Shown: positions 35,447 to 44,563, counted from the first letter of the stretch. The stretch: DNA of 64,000 bases from Solihabitans fulvus (GCF_008386585.1 NZ_VUOB01000022.1:248001-312000); one strand, 5' to 3'. Numbers and translations are program-made. Notes: generated by a model not told the origin, from the letters alone.

Positions 35447-36334
35447 TCAACCTTTGATTCCCGTAAACGTCAATCCCCGGACGAACGACTTCTGCGCGAA
35501 CAGGAACAGCACGACGACCGGGACCAGGACGAGCGTCGTCGCGGCCATCGTGAGGTTCCACTGGGTGGTGCGGTGCATGCCGCGGAACGAGGCGAGGGCG
35601 ACGGACAGCGTCCAGCTCTCCTGGCGTTCGCCGACGTAGAGCAGCGGACCGAAGTAGTCGTTCCACGTGTACAGGAAGGTGAACAGCGCCGCGGCCGCGA
35701 TGCCAGGCTTGGTCATCGGCAGCAGCACCCGGTAGAGGACCTGGAACTCCGAACAGCCGTCCATCCGCGCCGCGTCGAGATAGTCCTCGGGGATGGTCAG
35801 GAAGAACTGACGCAGCAGGAAGATGCTGAACGCGTCGCCGACGAAGTACGGCACGATCAGGGGCCACAGCGTGCCGGTCAGGTGCCCGCTGGCCCACATG
35901 CTGTACAGCGGCACGGCGGTCACCTGCGGCGGCAGCATCATCGCCGCGATGACCAGCATGAAGGCCAGGTTGCCGCCACGCCAACGGAATCGGGCCAGCG
36001 CGTAGGCGGCCGGGATGCTCGACAGCAGCATGCCGGCCGTGGCGAGCACCGAGTACACCAGGGAGTTGGTCAGGTACGTGAACATCGGGGCCTTCTGGAA
36101 CACGGCCACGAAGTTCTCGAAGTGCCACTCCCTCGGCCACAGCTCCGAGGACAGCGCCTGCTGGTCGGACATCACCGCGGTGAGGAACACGAACACCAGC
36201 GGCAGCGTGAACATCAGGCCGAGCGCGAGCGCGACGCTGTGCACGGCGATGAAGTCGAGCGTGCGCCGCCCGTTGCGCCTGCGCCTGGGGACCGCCGGGG
36301 TGACCGGGGGCGAGCTTTCGAGCAGAGCCGTCAT
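35447..36334 (-). CDS. Carbohydrate ABC transporter permease (MalG type)
   Basis: A 295-residue inner-membrane permease with six predicted helices. The EAA-type loop that contacts the ATPase reads DYLDAARMDGCSEFQVLYRVLLPMTKPGI, and the C-terminus is QKSFVRGLTFTGIKG, both typical of CUT1 sugar importers. Its ATG overlaps the last base of the preceding permease stop (TGATG). No ATPase gene is in this operon, so a shared MsiK-like ATPase elsewhere is expected, as in Streptomyces. Downstream lies the tnpB element, then the GH4 gene. Confidence 0.92.
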   Translation of the reverse strand: MTALLESSPPVTPAVPRRRRNGRRTLDFIAVHSVALALGLMFTLPLVFVFLTAVMSDQQALSSELWPREWHFENFVAVFQKAPMFTYLTNSLVYSVLATAGMLLSSIPAAYALARFRWRGGNLAFMLVIAAMMLPPQVTAVPLYSMWASGHLTGTLWPLIVPYFVGDAFSIFLLRQFFLTIPEDYLDAARMDGCSEFQVLYRVLLPMTKPGIAAAALFTFLYTWNDYFGPLLYVGERQESWTLSVALASFRGMHRTTQWNLTMAATTLVLVPVVVLFLFAQKSFVRGLTFTGIKG

Positions 36335-37332
36335 CAGGACCTCGCCCCCTCGGTGTGCGCCGCGCCGCGCAGCTGCCGGATCAGCAGTGCGGTGAACGCG
36401 AACGACACGACGAACAGCACAACGGCCATGGCCGAGGCGTAACCCATGTGGTATGCCCGGAAGCCCTGTTGGTACAGCCAGACCGGGAAGGTGAGCGTCG
36501 AGTTGTTGGGATAGCCGATGATCTGGCTGTTGCCGACCATGTCGGCCGAGCCGGACGCCACCGAACCGGCCACGATCGCCTGGGTGAAGTACTGGAGGGC
36601 GAAGATGATCGAGTTCACCATGCCGAACAGCAGCACCGGCGCGATCGTCGGCAGCGTGATCCTGCGGAACTGGGTCCACGCCCCGGCCCCGTCGAGCTGG
36701 GCGGCCTCGTAGAGATCCTTCGGCACGTCGAGCAGCGCGGCCAGGATGATGATCATCAGCTCGCCGGAGCCCCACAGCGTCAGCAGCGTCAGCGCCGGCT
36801 TGGACAGATTCGGGTCGTTGAACCACAGCGGCCCGTCGATGCCGACGTGCCGCAGCAGCGTGTTGACCGGCCCGATCTGCGGGTTCAGCACGAACACGAA
36901 CGTCAGGGTCGCCGCGACCGGCGGCACCAGCGACGGCAGGTAGCACAGCACCCGGAACAGGCCGCCGCCCTTCTGCACCCTCGCCAGCACCGCCGCGACG
37001 CCGAGGCTGAAGGCGACGCGCAGCACAGTGAGCACCACCACCAGCCACAGCGTGTTGTACGCGGCGGTGCGCACGATCTCGTCCCCGGTGAACAGGTAGA
37101 CGAAGTTGCGCAGTCCGACGAAGTTCGCGCTGTCCAGGCCGTTGTAGTTGGTCAGCGAGAAGTACGCGGTGGCCAACAGCGGGTAGATGAAGAACACCAC
37201 GAGCCCGATCGCCCATGGAGAGAGGAACACCAGCAGCCACAGGCGATTGCGGTTGCGGATCCGACCCCGCCCCTTTCCGGGGGCGGGGCTGGTCCGCTGT
37301 TCGCGCGCGGGGCTGTGCAACGTCGCGGTCAC
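36334..37332 (-). CDS. Carbohydrate ABC transporter permease (MalF type)
   Basis: A 332-residue permease with six predicted helices. The N-terminal LWLLVFLSPWAIGLVVFFIYPLL and the EAA loop DLYEAAQLDGAGAWTQFRRITLPTIAPVLLF are typical of the MalF-type partner. The GTG at 37332, 10 bp after the binding-protein stop, is preferred because an upstream in-frame start would overlap that gene. It pairs with the MalG-type permease translated next. Confidence 0.92.
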   Translation of the reverse strand: MTATLHSPAREQRTSPAPGKGRGRIRNRNRLWLLVFLSPWAIGLVVFFIYPLLATAYFSLTNYNGLDSANFVGLRNFVYLFTGDEIVRTAAYNTLWLVVVLTVLRVAFSLGVAAVLARVQKGGGLFRVLCYLPSLVPPVAATLTFVFVLNPQIGPVNTLLRHVGIDGPLWFNDPNLSKPALTLLTLWGSGELMIIILAALLDVPKDLYEAAQLDGAGAWTQFRRITLPTIAPVLLFGMVNSIIFALQYFTQAIVAGSVASGSADMVGNSQIIGYPNNSTLTFPVWLYQQGFRAYHMGYASAMAVVLFVVSFAFTALLIRQLRGAAHTEGARS

Positions 37333-37342
37333 GGTCGTGGCC

Positions 37343-38668
37343 TCACTTGCCGCCGAGCGCCTTGGCATCGTCGATCTGCTTGTCCAGCTTGGCGAGGCCG
37401 CCGGGCAGGTCGGTCACCTGGCCGTTCTCCCAGGACGTGCCGAAGTCGCTGACGAACTTGAGGTACTGGTCGCCGATGGTGCTCGCCGGGTTCGACGCGA
37501 GGTTCTTGTTCGCGAAGATGTCCAGGAACGGCTTGAACTGGTCGCCGAGCTTCAGGTTGGGGCTGCTCAGCGAGGACTTGGTGCTCGGCACGTTGTGCAG
37601 GCCGTTGGCCAGGGTGACCAGCGCGTCGGTGTCGGTGGCCAGGTACTTGATCAGATCCCAGGCCGCGCCGGGGTTCTTGGCGCCCTTGGGGATGCCGATG
37701 ATCGTGCCGGTGGTGTAGCCGCCGCCGTAGAGCTCGGGCCTCGAGGTCGGGGCCGGCGCGGTGCCGTAGTTCAGCGTGGGCACCTGGTCGGCGATGAACG
37801 CCGTGCGGAACTCACCGTCGATCGCCATGGCCACCTTGCCGGCCTGGAAACCCATGTCGGCGGAGTACTCCTGGCCGAGCCCCGCGGTGAACTTCTGGAG
37901 GTTGTCCTGCCCATAGAAGTCGACGAGCTTCTTCTGCCAGCCGAACAGGTCCTGCCAGCCCTGGTCCTTGCCGAGACCGGACTTGCCGTCCTTGTCCAGC
38001 CACTGCGCGCCGAAGGAGGGCGCGACGATCTGCGGCTTGTACGCGTAGAAAGCCCACTGCGGCAGGAAACCCGCGACCTTGATCGAGCCGTCCGGGTTCT
38101 TCACCGTGAGCTTCTTGGCGTCCTCCAACATCTCGTCGGTGGACTTCGGCGGCGAGCTGATGCCGGCGGCGGCGAACAGATCCTTGTTGTAGTACAGGCC
38201 GTAGACGTCGGCCAGCATCGGCAGCGAGCAGCGCTTGCCGTTGAACTGGGTGTAGTCCCGCACCGCCTGGGGAATGTCGTCCAGGTTGACCTTGTCCCGG
38301 TCGATGTAGGGCTGGAGGTCCTGCCAGGAGCCCTGCGAACAGAACTGGCCGATGTTGTCGGTGGTGAAGGAGATCGCCACGTCCGGTGGGTTGCCGCCGC
38401 GGATCGCCTGGGTGATCTTGTCGTCGTCCTGGCTGCCCTGGTTGTCGATGGTGACGTTGACGTGCTTGCCGTGGTAGGCGTCCAGGGTGCTCTTGAGCAC
38501 GCCGAGCTCGCGGTCGGCGAAGTTGCTCCACACCGTGACGGTGACGGGCTTGCTCGAGTCCGGCGCGGCGGCCGGTTCGGTGGAACCGCCACCACCTGCG
38601 GTGCATGCGGCAGTCGCCAGAACACCTGCGGCGACAAGGATCAGAGCGGGGCGCAGCCGTGCTCTCAT
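37343..38668 (-). CDS. Extracellular sugar-binding lipoprotein (ABC importer)
   Basis: A 441-residue family 1 solute-binding protein. Signal peptide and lipobox ATAACTAGG, then TVTVWSNFADRELGVLK, a typical first strand. The hinge-like regions VYGLYYNKDLFAAAGI and GAAWDLIKYLATDTDAL are also present. It catches a carbohydrate outside the membrane and delivers it to the two permeases encoded next. The ATG overlaps the ROK regulator stop by 4 bp, so regulator and transporter are co-expressed. Confidence 0.93.
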   Translation of the reverse strand: MRARLRPALILVAAGVLATAACTAGGGGSTEPAAAPDSSKPVTVTVWSNFADRELGVLKSTLDAYHGKHVNVTIDNQGSQDDDKITQAIRGGNPPDVAISFTTDNIGQFCSQGSWQDLQPYIDRDKVNLDDIPQAVRDYTQFNGKRCSLPMLADVYGLYYNKDLFAAAGISSPPKSTDEMLEDAKKLTVKNPDGSIKVAGFLPQWAFYAYKPQIVAPSFGAQWLDKDGKSGLGKDQGWQDLFGWQKKLVDFYGQDNLQKFTAGLGQEYSADMGFQAGKVAMAIDGEFRTAFIADQVPTLNYGTAPAPTSRPELYGGGYTTGTIIGIPKGAKNPGAAWDLIKYLATDTDALVTLANGLHNVPSTKSSLSSPNLKLGDQFKPFLDIFANKNLASNPASTIGDQYLKFVSDFGTSWENGQVTDLPGGLAKLDKQIDDAKALGGK

Positions 38669-39918
38669 CGGCCCTCCAGATCAGCGTGGGTGTGGGACGG
38701 GTTGGCGGCCGCCGCTGGGCGCTGCGGGCCGCGGAACGGTTCGGTCGTGGCGGCGGGCAGGCCGAAGACCTGTTCCCGGACAACCGCGAGCGCCGAGTGC
38801 AGGGCGCCTGAGCGCACTGGCTTGCCGGTGACCAGCGCGAGCTGCACCGGAGTTCGTGGAATGACGAGCTTGCGCAGCTCGGCGCCGACGAGGTCGGCCA
38901 GGACGGTGCCGCCGGCCTGCGAGATCTCGCCGGAGAGCAACACGAGTTCCGGGTCGAGCACGCTCACCACGCTCGCGACACCCGCGGCGATGCGCCTGGC
39001 CAGGTCCACGAGGAACTCGCGCCCCGCGGTGCCGGCGCTCAGCGCCTTGCGCACCGCGAAGTGCCCGCTCCGCGCGGACAACCCGTGCGCCCTGGCGAGC
39101 TTGACGATCGCGGCCGAACTCAGCAGATCGCCGAAGCGGCCCCCGGTTCGGTCGGTCCCGGTGTCCGCGATGGCCCGGTCCGGCACCTGAAGCCCGTCGA
39201 TCTCGCCGGCACCACCGGTGGCGCCGCGCAACAGCACGCCGTTGATGACCACCGCGGCGCCGATCGCGTCGGCCGGCCAGATCAGCACGAAGTCGCGCAC
39301 GTTCATGGCGCGCCCCGCGATCATCTCCTCCAGCGCGACCAGGTTGACGTCGTTCTCCACGGTGACCGGGGTGTCCAGCAGCTCGCGCAGGCGGCCGGGC
39401 ATGTCGAAGCCCTCCCACCCGGGAAGATGCGGGGCGAACCCCAGCTCGCCGGTGGCGGGATCCACCGCGCCGGGGCTGCCGACCACGACGTGCCGCAGGG
39501 CCCTCGGCCCCAGCCCGGCCTGGCTGGTCGCCTTGCTGACCGCGCCGCAGAACGCGTCGAGCACCTCGGCGCTGCCGCCCCTCGGCATGGGCGCGCGGTG
39601 CTCGGTGAGCAGCGCGCCGGAGATGTCGGCGATGGCGACGTCGACCGACTGCGGGGTGAGGTCGACGGCCGCGACGTGCGCGAGGGCGCCGTTGACCGAC
39701 CACAGCTGGGCCCGTGGGCCGCGACCGCCGCCGCGAAGCCCGTTGCGCTGCACCGTGTCCGCCTTCTCGAGCCGCGTCAGCAGCTGGGCGGTCGCCGGCT
39801 TGGACAGGCCGATCAGGTCCTCCAGCTCGGACCGCGTCAACGGCCCGTTGCGCAGCAGCGCCTCGATCGCGGCGCGGTCGTTGATCTCGCGCAGCAGTCG
39901 TGGACTCCCGGCTCGCAT
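38665..39918 (-). CDS. ROK-family transcriptional regulator
   Basis: A 417-residue repressor. The N-terminal winged helix is REINDRAAIEALLRNGPLTRSELEDLIGLSKPATAQLLTRLEKADTV. The ROK sugar-binding domain has AAVDLTPQSVDVAIADISG, VVGSPGAVDPATGEL, VENDVNLVALEEM and GGAGEIDGLQ. The zinc-binding CxCG(x)xGC motif of ROK kinases is not evident, as expected for a regulator. It heads the ABC sugar operon, which it probably controls together with itself. Two AACTTT repeats sit immediately upstream. Confidence 0.92.
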   Translation of the reverse strand: MRAGSPRLLREINDRAAIEALLRNGPLTRSELEDLIGLSKPATAQLLTRLEKADTVQRNGLRGGGRGPRAQLWSVNGALAHVAAVDLTPQSVDVAIADISGALLTEHRAPMPRGGSAEVLDAFCGAVSKATSQAGLGPRALRHVVVGSPGAVDPATGELGFAPHLPGWEGFDMPGRLRELLDTPVTVENDVNLVALEEMIAGRAMNVRDFVLIWPADAIGAAVVINGVLLRGATGGAGEIDGLQVPDRAIADTGTDRTGGRFGDLLSSAAIVKLARAHGLSARSGHFAVRKALSAGTAGREFLVDLARRIAAGVASVVSVLDPELVLLSGEISQAGGTVLADLVGAELRKLVIPRTPVQLALVTGKPVRSGALHSALAVVREQVFGLPAATTEPFRGPQRPAAAANPSHTHADLEGR

Positions 39919-39934
39919 GTCTCTCCTGCCGTGT

Positions 39935-39954
39935 GAACTTTGTCTGTTAACTTT
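39935..39954. promoter_or_regulatory. AACTTT direct repeats upstream of the ROK gene
   Basis: GAACTTT (39935-39941) and TAACTTT (39948-39954), 13 bp apart, lie 17-36 bp upstream of the ROK start. A/T-rich half-sites of this kind are common for ROK regulators, so this is a plausible autoregulatory operator. Confidence 0.4.
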
Positions 39955-40003
39955 CCAGACGATTTCCGCACACCGTAGTGACCGCCGTCACCGAGGTCAA
40001 TGC

Positions 40004-40018
40004 ACTGGTTGGACCAGT
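40004..40018. promoter_or_regulatory. Palindrome ACTGGT-TGG-ACCAGT
   Basis: A perfect 6+3+6 palindrome between the ROK and DUF3159 genes. The arms resemble the DasR site ACTGGTCTAGACCAGT, but the centre is one base shorter, so DasR binding is doubtful. It could serve the ROK operon or the DUF3159 gene. Confidence 0.4.
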
Positions 40019-40090
40019 TCGGTCGGGGATACCGGTCCGTTATCGAGGAGTGGTGTTCCTGGTTAGGTTCGCCTAAGGCATGGTGGAGGC

Positions 40091-40783
40091 ATGACCGAGC
40101 AGCCGCAGCGAGCCGACGTGGCCCCAGCAGGCCGGGAGGAATCCCTGGCCCACCTGCTCGGCGGCCGGGGTGGCGCGGTGGACGCCACCCTGCCGCCCGC
40201 CGCGTTCGCGGTCGGCTGGCTGCTGGGCGGCAACTCCATCGGCATCGGCTCCGCCGCCGCCATCGGCGTCGGCGTCCTGGTTGGCGTGGTGCGCCTGATC
40301 CGAGGCGAACGCCCGCGAGCCGTGGTCGTCAGCGTCACCCTGGTCGTCGCGGCGGCCCTGGTGGCCCTGCACACCGGCCGGGCAGCGGACTTCTTCCTCG
40401 TCCAACTCCTCTCCAACGTGGCGAGCGCCCTGCTGTGGGCGGCCAGCATTGTCATTCGCTGGCCGCTGCTCGGCGTCGTCGTCGGCGTGGTCGTCGGCCA
40501 GAAGACCCGTTGGCGCCGCGACCCGGACCTGCTCCGCGCGTACGGCGTCGCGAGCTGGGCGTGGGTGGGCCAGTACGTCCTGCGCGTCGCGGTCTACGGT
40601 GCGCTCTGGCTTGCCGGCCAGACCGTCGCCCTCGCCGTCGCCAGGGTGGCCCTGACCTGGCCCCTCCAGGCCGCCTGCCTGGCCGTCAGCTGGTGGCTGA
40701 TCCGCCGTTCCCTCCCGGCCGACCACCCGGGCCTCCGCCACGCGAGACTCCCGGCCGACGTGCCAACTGACGCGCCCAACTGA
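40091..40783 (+). CDS. DUF3159-family membrane protein
   Basis: A 230-residue protein with five or six hydrophobic helices. It starts with a polar tail and ESLAHLLGGRGGAVDATLPPAAF, the typical DUF3159 opening. VGWLLGGNSIGIGSAAAIGVGVLVGVVRL and RYLRLP-like loops follow, and KTRWRRDPDLLRAYGVASWAWVGQYVLRVAVY is the conserved second half. The function is unknown for the family. It is 49 bp upstream of the caspase-like/ATPase/TPR gene with a short tandem repeat between, but the pairing may be accidental. Confidence 0.85.
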   Translation: MTEQPQRADVAPAGREESLAHLLGGRGGAVDATLPPAAFAVGWLLGGNSIGIGSAAAIGVGVLVGVVRLIRGERPRAVVVSVTLVVAAALVALHTGRAADFFLVQLLSNVASALLWAASIVIRWPLLGVVVGVVVGQKTRWRRDPDLLRAYGVASWAWVGQYVLRVAVYGALWLAGQTVALAVARVALTWPLQAACLAVSWWLIRRSLPADHPGLRHARLPADVPTDAPN

Positions 40784-40801
40784 CTTGTCCAACTGACTTG
40801 T
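40763..40801. repeat. 13-bp tandem repeat at the end of the DUF3159 gene
   Basis: CCAACTGACTTGT is present twice in a row (40776-40788, 40789-40801), with a partial third copy CCAACTGAC at 40763-40771. It spans the DUF3159 stop codon and looks like a slippage duplication. Confidence 0.7.
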
Positions 40802-40832
40802 CCGCAAGGACGATCCTGCGGACCCTTACCGG

Positions 40833-43562
40833 GTGGGGGAACGCAGAGCACTCGTCGTCGGCTCGCAGTGTGAGCAACCGAACCTGCTGTCCTCGCTCCC
40901 GGACACCGCCTGGGACGTCGCGGATACCCTCCTTGACGAGGACCGAGGCGCCTGCGTTCCGGCACTGGCCGGCACCCCGGTGCTGCTGAACCCGACGACC
41001 GTCGAGCTGAACAACGCCCTCGACACCGCGTTCGAACGCGCCTCCGCCGACCAGGCCACCCTCCTGTTGGCCGTGCTCGGCCACGGCGAGTACGGCACCG
41101 GCGACCCGCGCGTCCCGCCCTCGGAGTTCCACCTGGCGAACCGTATTTCCGAACTCCTGACCACGCACCACGATCTCGACGGTCTGGTGCTGCTCCTGGA
41201 CACCTGCCGACGGCACGCGGGCGACAGCCCGGAAACCGAGTGGATCACCGCACTCGGCCGGGCCGGCCGCCGCTTCGAACTCCTGGCCGCCGCCAACGAG
41301 GGACCCGGCACCGACGGCTGTCTCACCAGAACCGTGGCGAGCACGCTCCGCTCCGGCTCGCCGACCCTCGGCGGCTACCTCCGCCTCCCCGACCTGCGCG
41401 CCGTCGTGGCGCGGGCCTGCGACCGCTCGGCCACCGTGCACCTGTCCTTCGACGGCAGGCGAACCGTCGTCACCGGCGACGAGGGCCTGTGGCTGGCCCG
41501 CAACCCCGCGAGCTGCTGGCAGGGTTCGCCCTTCGCCGGCACCGGTGTTGCCGACACGGCGGAGCGCCTCACCAGGCACTACACCCCGACGGACACCGTC
41601 GACGCGGTGGTGGCGGCGGCCCTCGGCCGCGCACCGTGCGTGGCGATCCACGGTCCGGCTGGCAGCGGCAAGTCCACGGTCCTGGCCGCCCTGATCCACC
41701 CCGCCATCGCGAGCGACTCCGTCCCTGCGGCGTTCCTGCACGCCGTCGCCTGGCAGGCCGACCGCCGCACCCCGGGCCAGGTGGCGGCCGAACTGGCCGA
41801 TCACCTGACGACCACGGTCCCCGGCTTCGCCGCCGCGCGCGAGGCGTTCACCGCGACGACCGACGCCGGCACGCTGGCCCGCGCGGACGAGTTCGACCGC
41901 AGCCTCCTCGGTCCGCTGAACCGCATCGACTCGCCGATCAGAACCATCCGCGTCGCGGTCGACCTGGACGGCCGACTGCCGCCAAGGCTGGGCGACGCCC
42001 TACGCCGCCTGGTCGAACTTCCCCTGCGAGTGCAGGTGTTGCTGACCACCAGGGACGAGCGGGGCCTGCCGACGGGAACGGTGCCCGTCCCGATCAGGCC
42101 CCCGGACGAACCGACCATCGCCGGCTACCTGCGCGCCGCCGGAGTCGCGAGCCCGCTGCCGGCCACCGCGCCCGCCTGGGGTGCCGTGACGACGGCCGTC
42201 GCGGCGGCGACCACCGGCCACCACCAGCAGCAGCCGGTGACGCTGAACGTCATCGTGGGCGACGTGCACGGAACGGTCGTGCAGGCCGGCGCGATCGACG
42301 GCCCGGTCTCGATCGGCGACCCAACCCGCACCCTCCTGTCCAACATCCTGAACACACCGTCCACACAGGACAGTCGGGATCTTCGCACCGTGCTCACGGT
42401 CCTGGCCGCCGCCCACGACTGCTCGGCACTGCCCGTGCGGCTGCTCGCGCATGCCGCGTCCCGCCTTGGCGCGCACCGCCCCATCCGCGACCTGCTGACC
42501 CAGCTGGGCGGCCTGTTGCTGCGCGGCCAACCGGGCACCGACGCGGAGCGCGTTGGCCTACGCGACCAGGCCACCGCCGACGCCTTGGCGGCCGCCGACC
42601 CGCCGACCGCCGCGAGTCCCGTCACCGCCTCGGAAATCGAGGCGCACCAGGCGATCGCCGAGGCGATAGCCGCGCTGGCGCCAGCAACCGAAGCCGACCG
42701 CACCGGCGTCGAACACGAGTATGCGGAGGTGGCCGAGGCCGAACACCTCTGGCGCGCGGGTCGCTTCGCCGACGCGTTACGCGCCGTCGACCTCCGCTCG
42801 TCCCCGGTGCCGGTGGCCAACCGCGAGGCCTGGGCGGCCTGGCGCAGGCGGTCGGCCGCGGAACTGGGCCCAACGCACCGCCTGACCCTGCTGGCCGGAG
42901 CCAGGCACGGGATGTGGCTGGCCAAGTCCGGGGACCCGCACGGCGCGCTGCGCGTGCTGGAGCCGCTGCTGGGCAACACCATCCGACACCTTGGCTCGAC
43001 CGACCCGGACACGCTGGCCCTGCGGCACAACCTCGCCTACTGGTCGGCGGAGACCGGCCACCCCGACCGCGCGAGGGACGAATTCCAGCAGCTGGCCCGC
43101 ATCCACGCCGAACTGAACGGCCCTGACCACGAACACACCCTGGACGTCCGGCTCCAGGCGGCGATATCGGCGGCCAAGACGGGAGACGTGACCTGGGCGC
43201 GCGGCCAGTTCGACGAACTGATCCCGATCAGCGAGCGAGCGCTTGGCGCGACCCACTGGGTGACGATCAGCCTGCTGGACAACGCATTATTCTGGGGCGA
43301 GGAAACCTCACCGGCCACCACCACGACACAGCACCGAATCGACCGCCTGGCCGAGGCCGGCCGGGCAATCGCCGGCCGCGACTCTGACAAGAGCATCGGC
43401 TGGCGCCTGCACGCGGCCATCTATCGGGCCAAGTACGGCCACCCGGCCGAGGCCGTCACCGAGTTCCGCGCGCTCCGCCACGAATCGATCGCCATCTTCG
43501 GCCTCGACCACGCCTGGACCACTCGGATCGCCGAACAGCTCGCCTTCTGGACCACCGAGTAG
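40833..43562 (+). CDS. Caspase-like protease / P-loop STAND ATPase / TPR protein
   Basis: A 909-residue multidomain protein. Residues 1 to about 200 look like a caspase-type (C14) domain: it starts RALVVGSQCEQPN, has a candidate catalytic His84 in LAVLGHGEYG and Cys125 in LLLDTCRRHAG. Residues about 245-460 are an NTPase with P-loop GPAGSGKST (274-282), Walker B-like RVAVDLDG and LLTTRDE sensor. At 478-492 is VHGTVVQAGAIDGPV, a short motif often seen in actinobacterial NTPase/TPR proteins. TPR-like repeats fill about 690-909. The GTG start has no clear ribosome-binding site. The architecture suggests a sensor-activated protease in conflict or cell death; this is inference. Confidence 0.75.
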   Translation: MGERRALVVGSQCEQPNLLSSLPDTAWDVADTLLDEDRGACVPALAGTPVLLNPTTVELNNALDTAFERASADQATLLLAVLGHGEYGTGDPRVPPSEFHLANRISELLTTHHDLDGLVLLLDTCRRHAGDSPETEWITALGRAGRRFELLAAANEGPGTDGCLTRTVASTLRSGSPTLGGYLRLPDLRAVVARACDRSATVHLSFDGRRTVVTGDEGLWLARNPASCWQGSPFAGTGVADTAERLTRHYTPTDTVDAVVAAALGRAPCVAIHGPAGSGKSTVLAALIHPAIASDSVPAAFLHAVAWQADRRTPGQVAAELADHLTTTVPGFAAAREAFTATTDAGTLARADEFDRSLLGPLNRIDSPIRTIRVAVDLDGRLPPRLGDALRRLVELPLRVQVLLTTRDERGLPTGTVPVPIRPPDEPTIAGYLRAAGVASPLPATAPAWGAVTTAVAAATTGHHQQQPVTLNVIVGDVHGTVVQAGAIDGPVSIGDPTRTLLSNILNTPSTQDSRDLRTVLTVLAAAHDCSALPVRLLAHAASRLGAHRPIRDLLTQLGGLLLRGQPGTDAERVGLRDQATADALAAADPPTAASPVTASEIEAHQAIAEAIAALAPATEADRTGVEHEYAEVAEAEHLWRAGRFADALRAVDLRSSPVPVANREAWAAWRRRSAAELGPTHRLTLLAGARHGMWLAKSGDPHGALRVLEPLLGNTIRHLGSTDPDTLALRHNLAYWSAETGHPDRARDEFQQLARIHAELNGPDHEHTLDVRLQAAISAAKTGDVTWARGQFDELIPISERALGATHWVTISLLDNALFWGEETSPATTTTQHRIDRLAEAGRAIAGRDSDKSIGWRLHAAIYRAKYGHPAEAVTEFRALRHESIAIFGLDHAWTTRIAEQLAFWTTE

Positions 43563-43567
43563 GACTC

Positions 43568-44563
43568 CTACGCCCCTAGATAACTGGGCCGAGGAGCCGA
43601 GGGCCCCAACACCTCCAACGCGGCCAACCACGCCGCCCCGGCGGCTCCCTCCGTCGCAACCCGCACCCGTGCCTCGGTCCGCTCGGCCAACTCCGCCCGC
43701 AGCCGCGTGCCCACCGGACTTCCCGGCCCGAGCAGGCTGCCGACCAACACCATCGGCGTCCGCTCCTCCGCGCCCCTGATCATCAACGCGGTGTCGGCCA
43801 GCAACTGCGCAGCCTTGGCTACGATCCGCGCGGCCGAGCCGTCCCCGGCCTTCATGCTCGCGCTCACCAGCGGCGCGAACCGCGCCAGCTGAATCGGCGT
43901 CGCCGCGTTCACCGCCGTGATGAGCCGCTGCCGCAACGTCCTGCGTTGCTCCTCGACCACCGGCCCGCGCCACTGCAACGCCTGTGCCAACACCGCCGCC
44001 GGCAGGCCCTCCGACGCAGCCGACCCGGTCGCGCTCTCCAACGCGCGCAGCGTGCCGCGCACCGCCTCCCGCCCGAGCCAGTACGCCGACCCCTCGTCCC
44101 CGAGCAGCCACCCGTACCCACCTGACGTCGCGACCAGCTTCCTGTCCACGATCCGCGCCGCGATCGAGCCGGTCCCCGCCACCAACACCGTCCCGTCCGG
44201 CTCGGCGGTCCCCGACGCGAACGCCGCCTCCGAATCGGTCACCACCCGCATCGGGCAGCGCAACCCCGCGCCCTTCCACGCGGCCTCGAACAGCGCGGCG
44301 ACGGAACTGTCCGAGGCCACCTTGCTCGCCCCGGCCATGCCGAGAACCCCAGCGCGCACCTGCCCGGCGTCCATGCCCTCCAACGCCGTTCGCAGCGCCG
44401 TCCCGATCTGCTCGGCGGCCGTCGCGGGCGCATGCGAATTGGGATTCCCGCCGCCGGCCAAGCCTGCGGCCAGCCGACTGCCGTCCAGCCCGAACACCAA
44501 CGCTCTCGTGGCCGTTCCGCCGGCATCAAGGCCAACCACGACTCCGCTGCCAGGAACAGTCAT
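43568..44563 (-). CDS. N-acetylglucosamine kinase-like BadF/BadG ATPase
   Basis: A 331-residue ASKHA kinase. VVGLDAGGTATRALVFGLDG is the phosphate-1 motif, VVTDSEAAFASG lies in the catalytic region, VLVAGTGSIAARI is phosphate-2 and SGGYGWLLGDEGSAYWLGREAV is the hallmark of GlcNAc kinases of this type. It probably phosphorylates GlcNAc or a related amino sugar, feeding nagA, which is 15 kb away. It ends 5 bp from the convergent caspase-like gene and is followed upstream by the subtilase gene on the same strand. Confidence 0.9.
   Translation of the reverse strand: MTVPGSGVVVGLDAGGTATRALVFGLDGSRLAAGLAGGGNPNSHAPATAAEQIGTALRTALEGMDAGQVRAGVLGMAGASKVASDSSVAALFEAAWKGAGLRCPMRVVTDSEAAFASGTAEPDGTVLVAGTGSIAARIVDRKLVATSGGYGWLLGDEGSAYWLGREAVRGTLRALESATGSAASEGLPAAVLAQALQWRGPVVEEQRRTLRQRLITAVNAATPIQLARFAPLVSASMKAGDGSAARIVAKAAQLLADTALMIRGAEERTPMVLVGSLLGPGSPVGTRLRAELAERTEARVRVATEGAAGAAWLAALEVLGPSAPRPSYLGA

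Noticed and set aside
40004..40018. Palindrome ACTGGTTGGACCAGT as a DasR site
   Set aside because: The centre is one base shorter than in known DasR sites, so the half-site spacing is wrong. Kept only as an unassigned palindrome.
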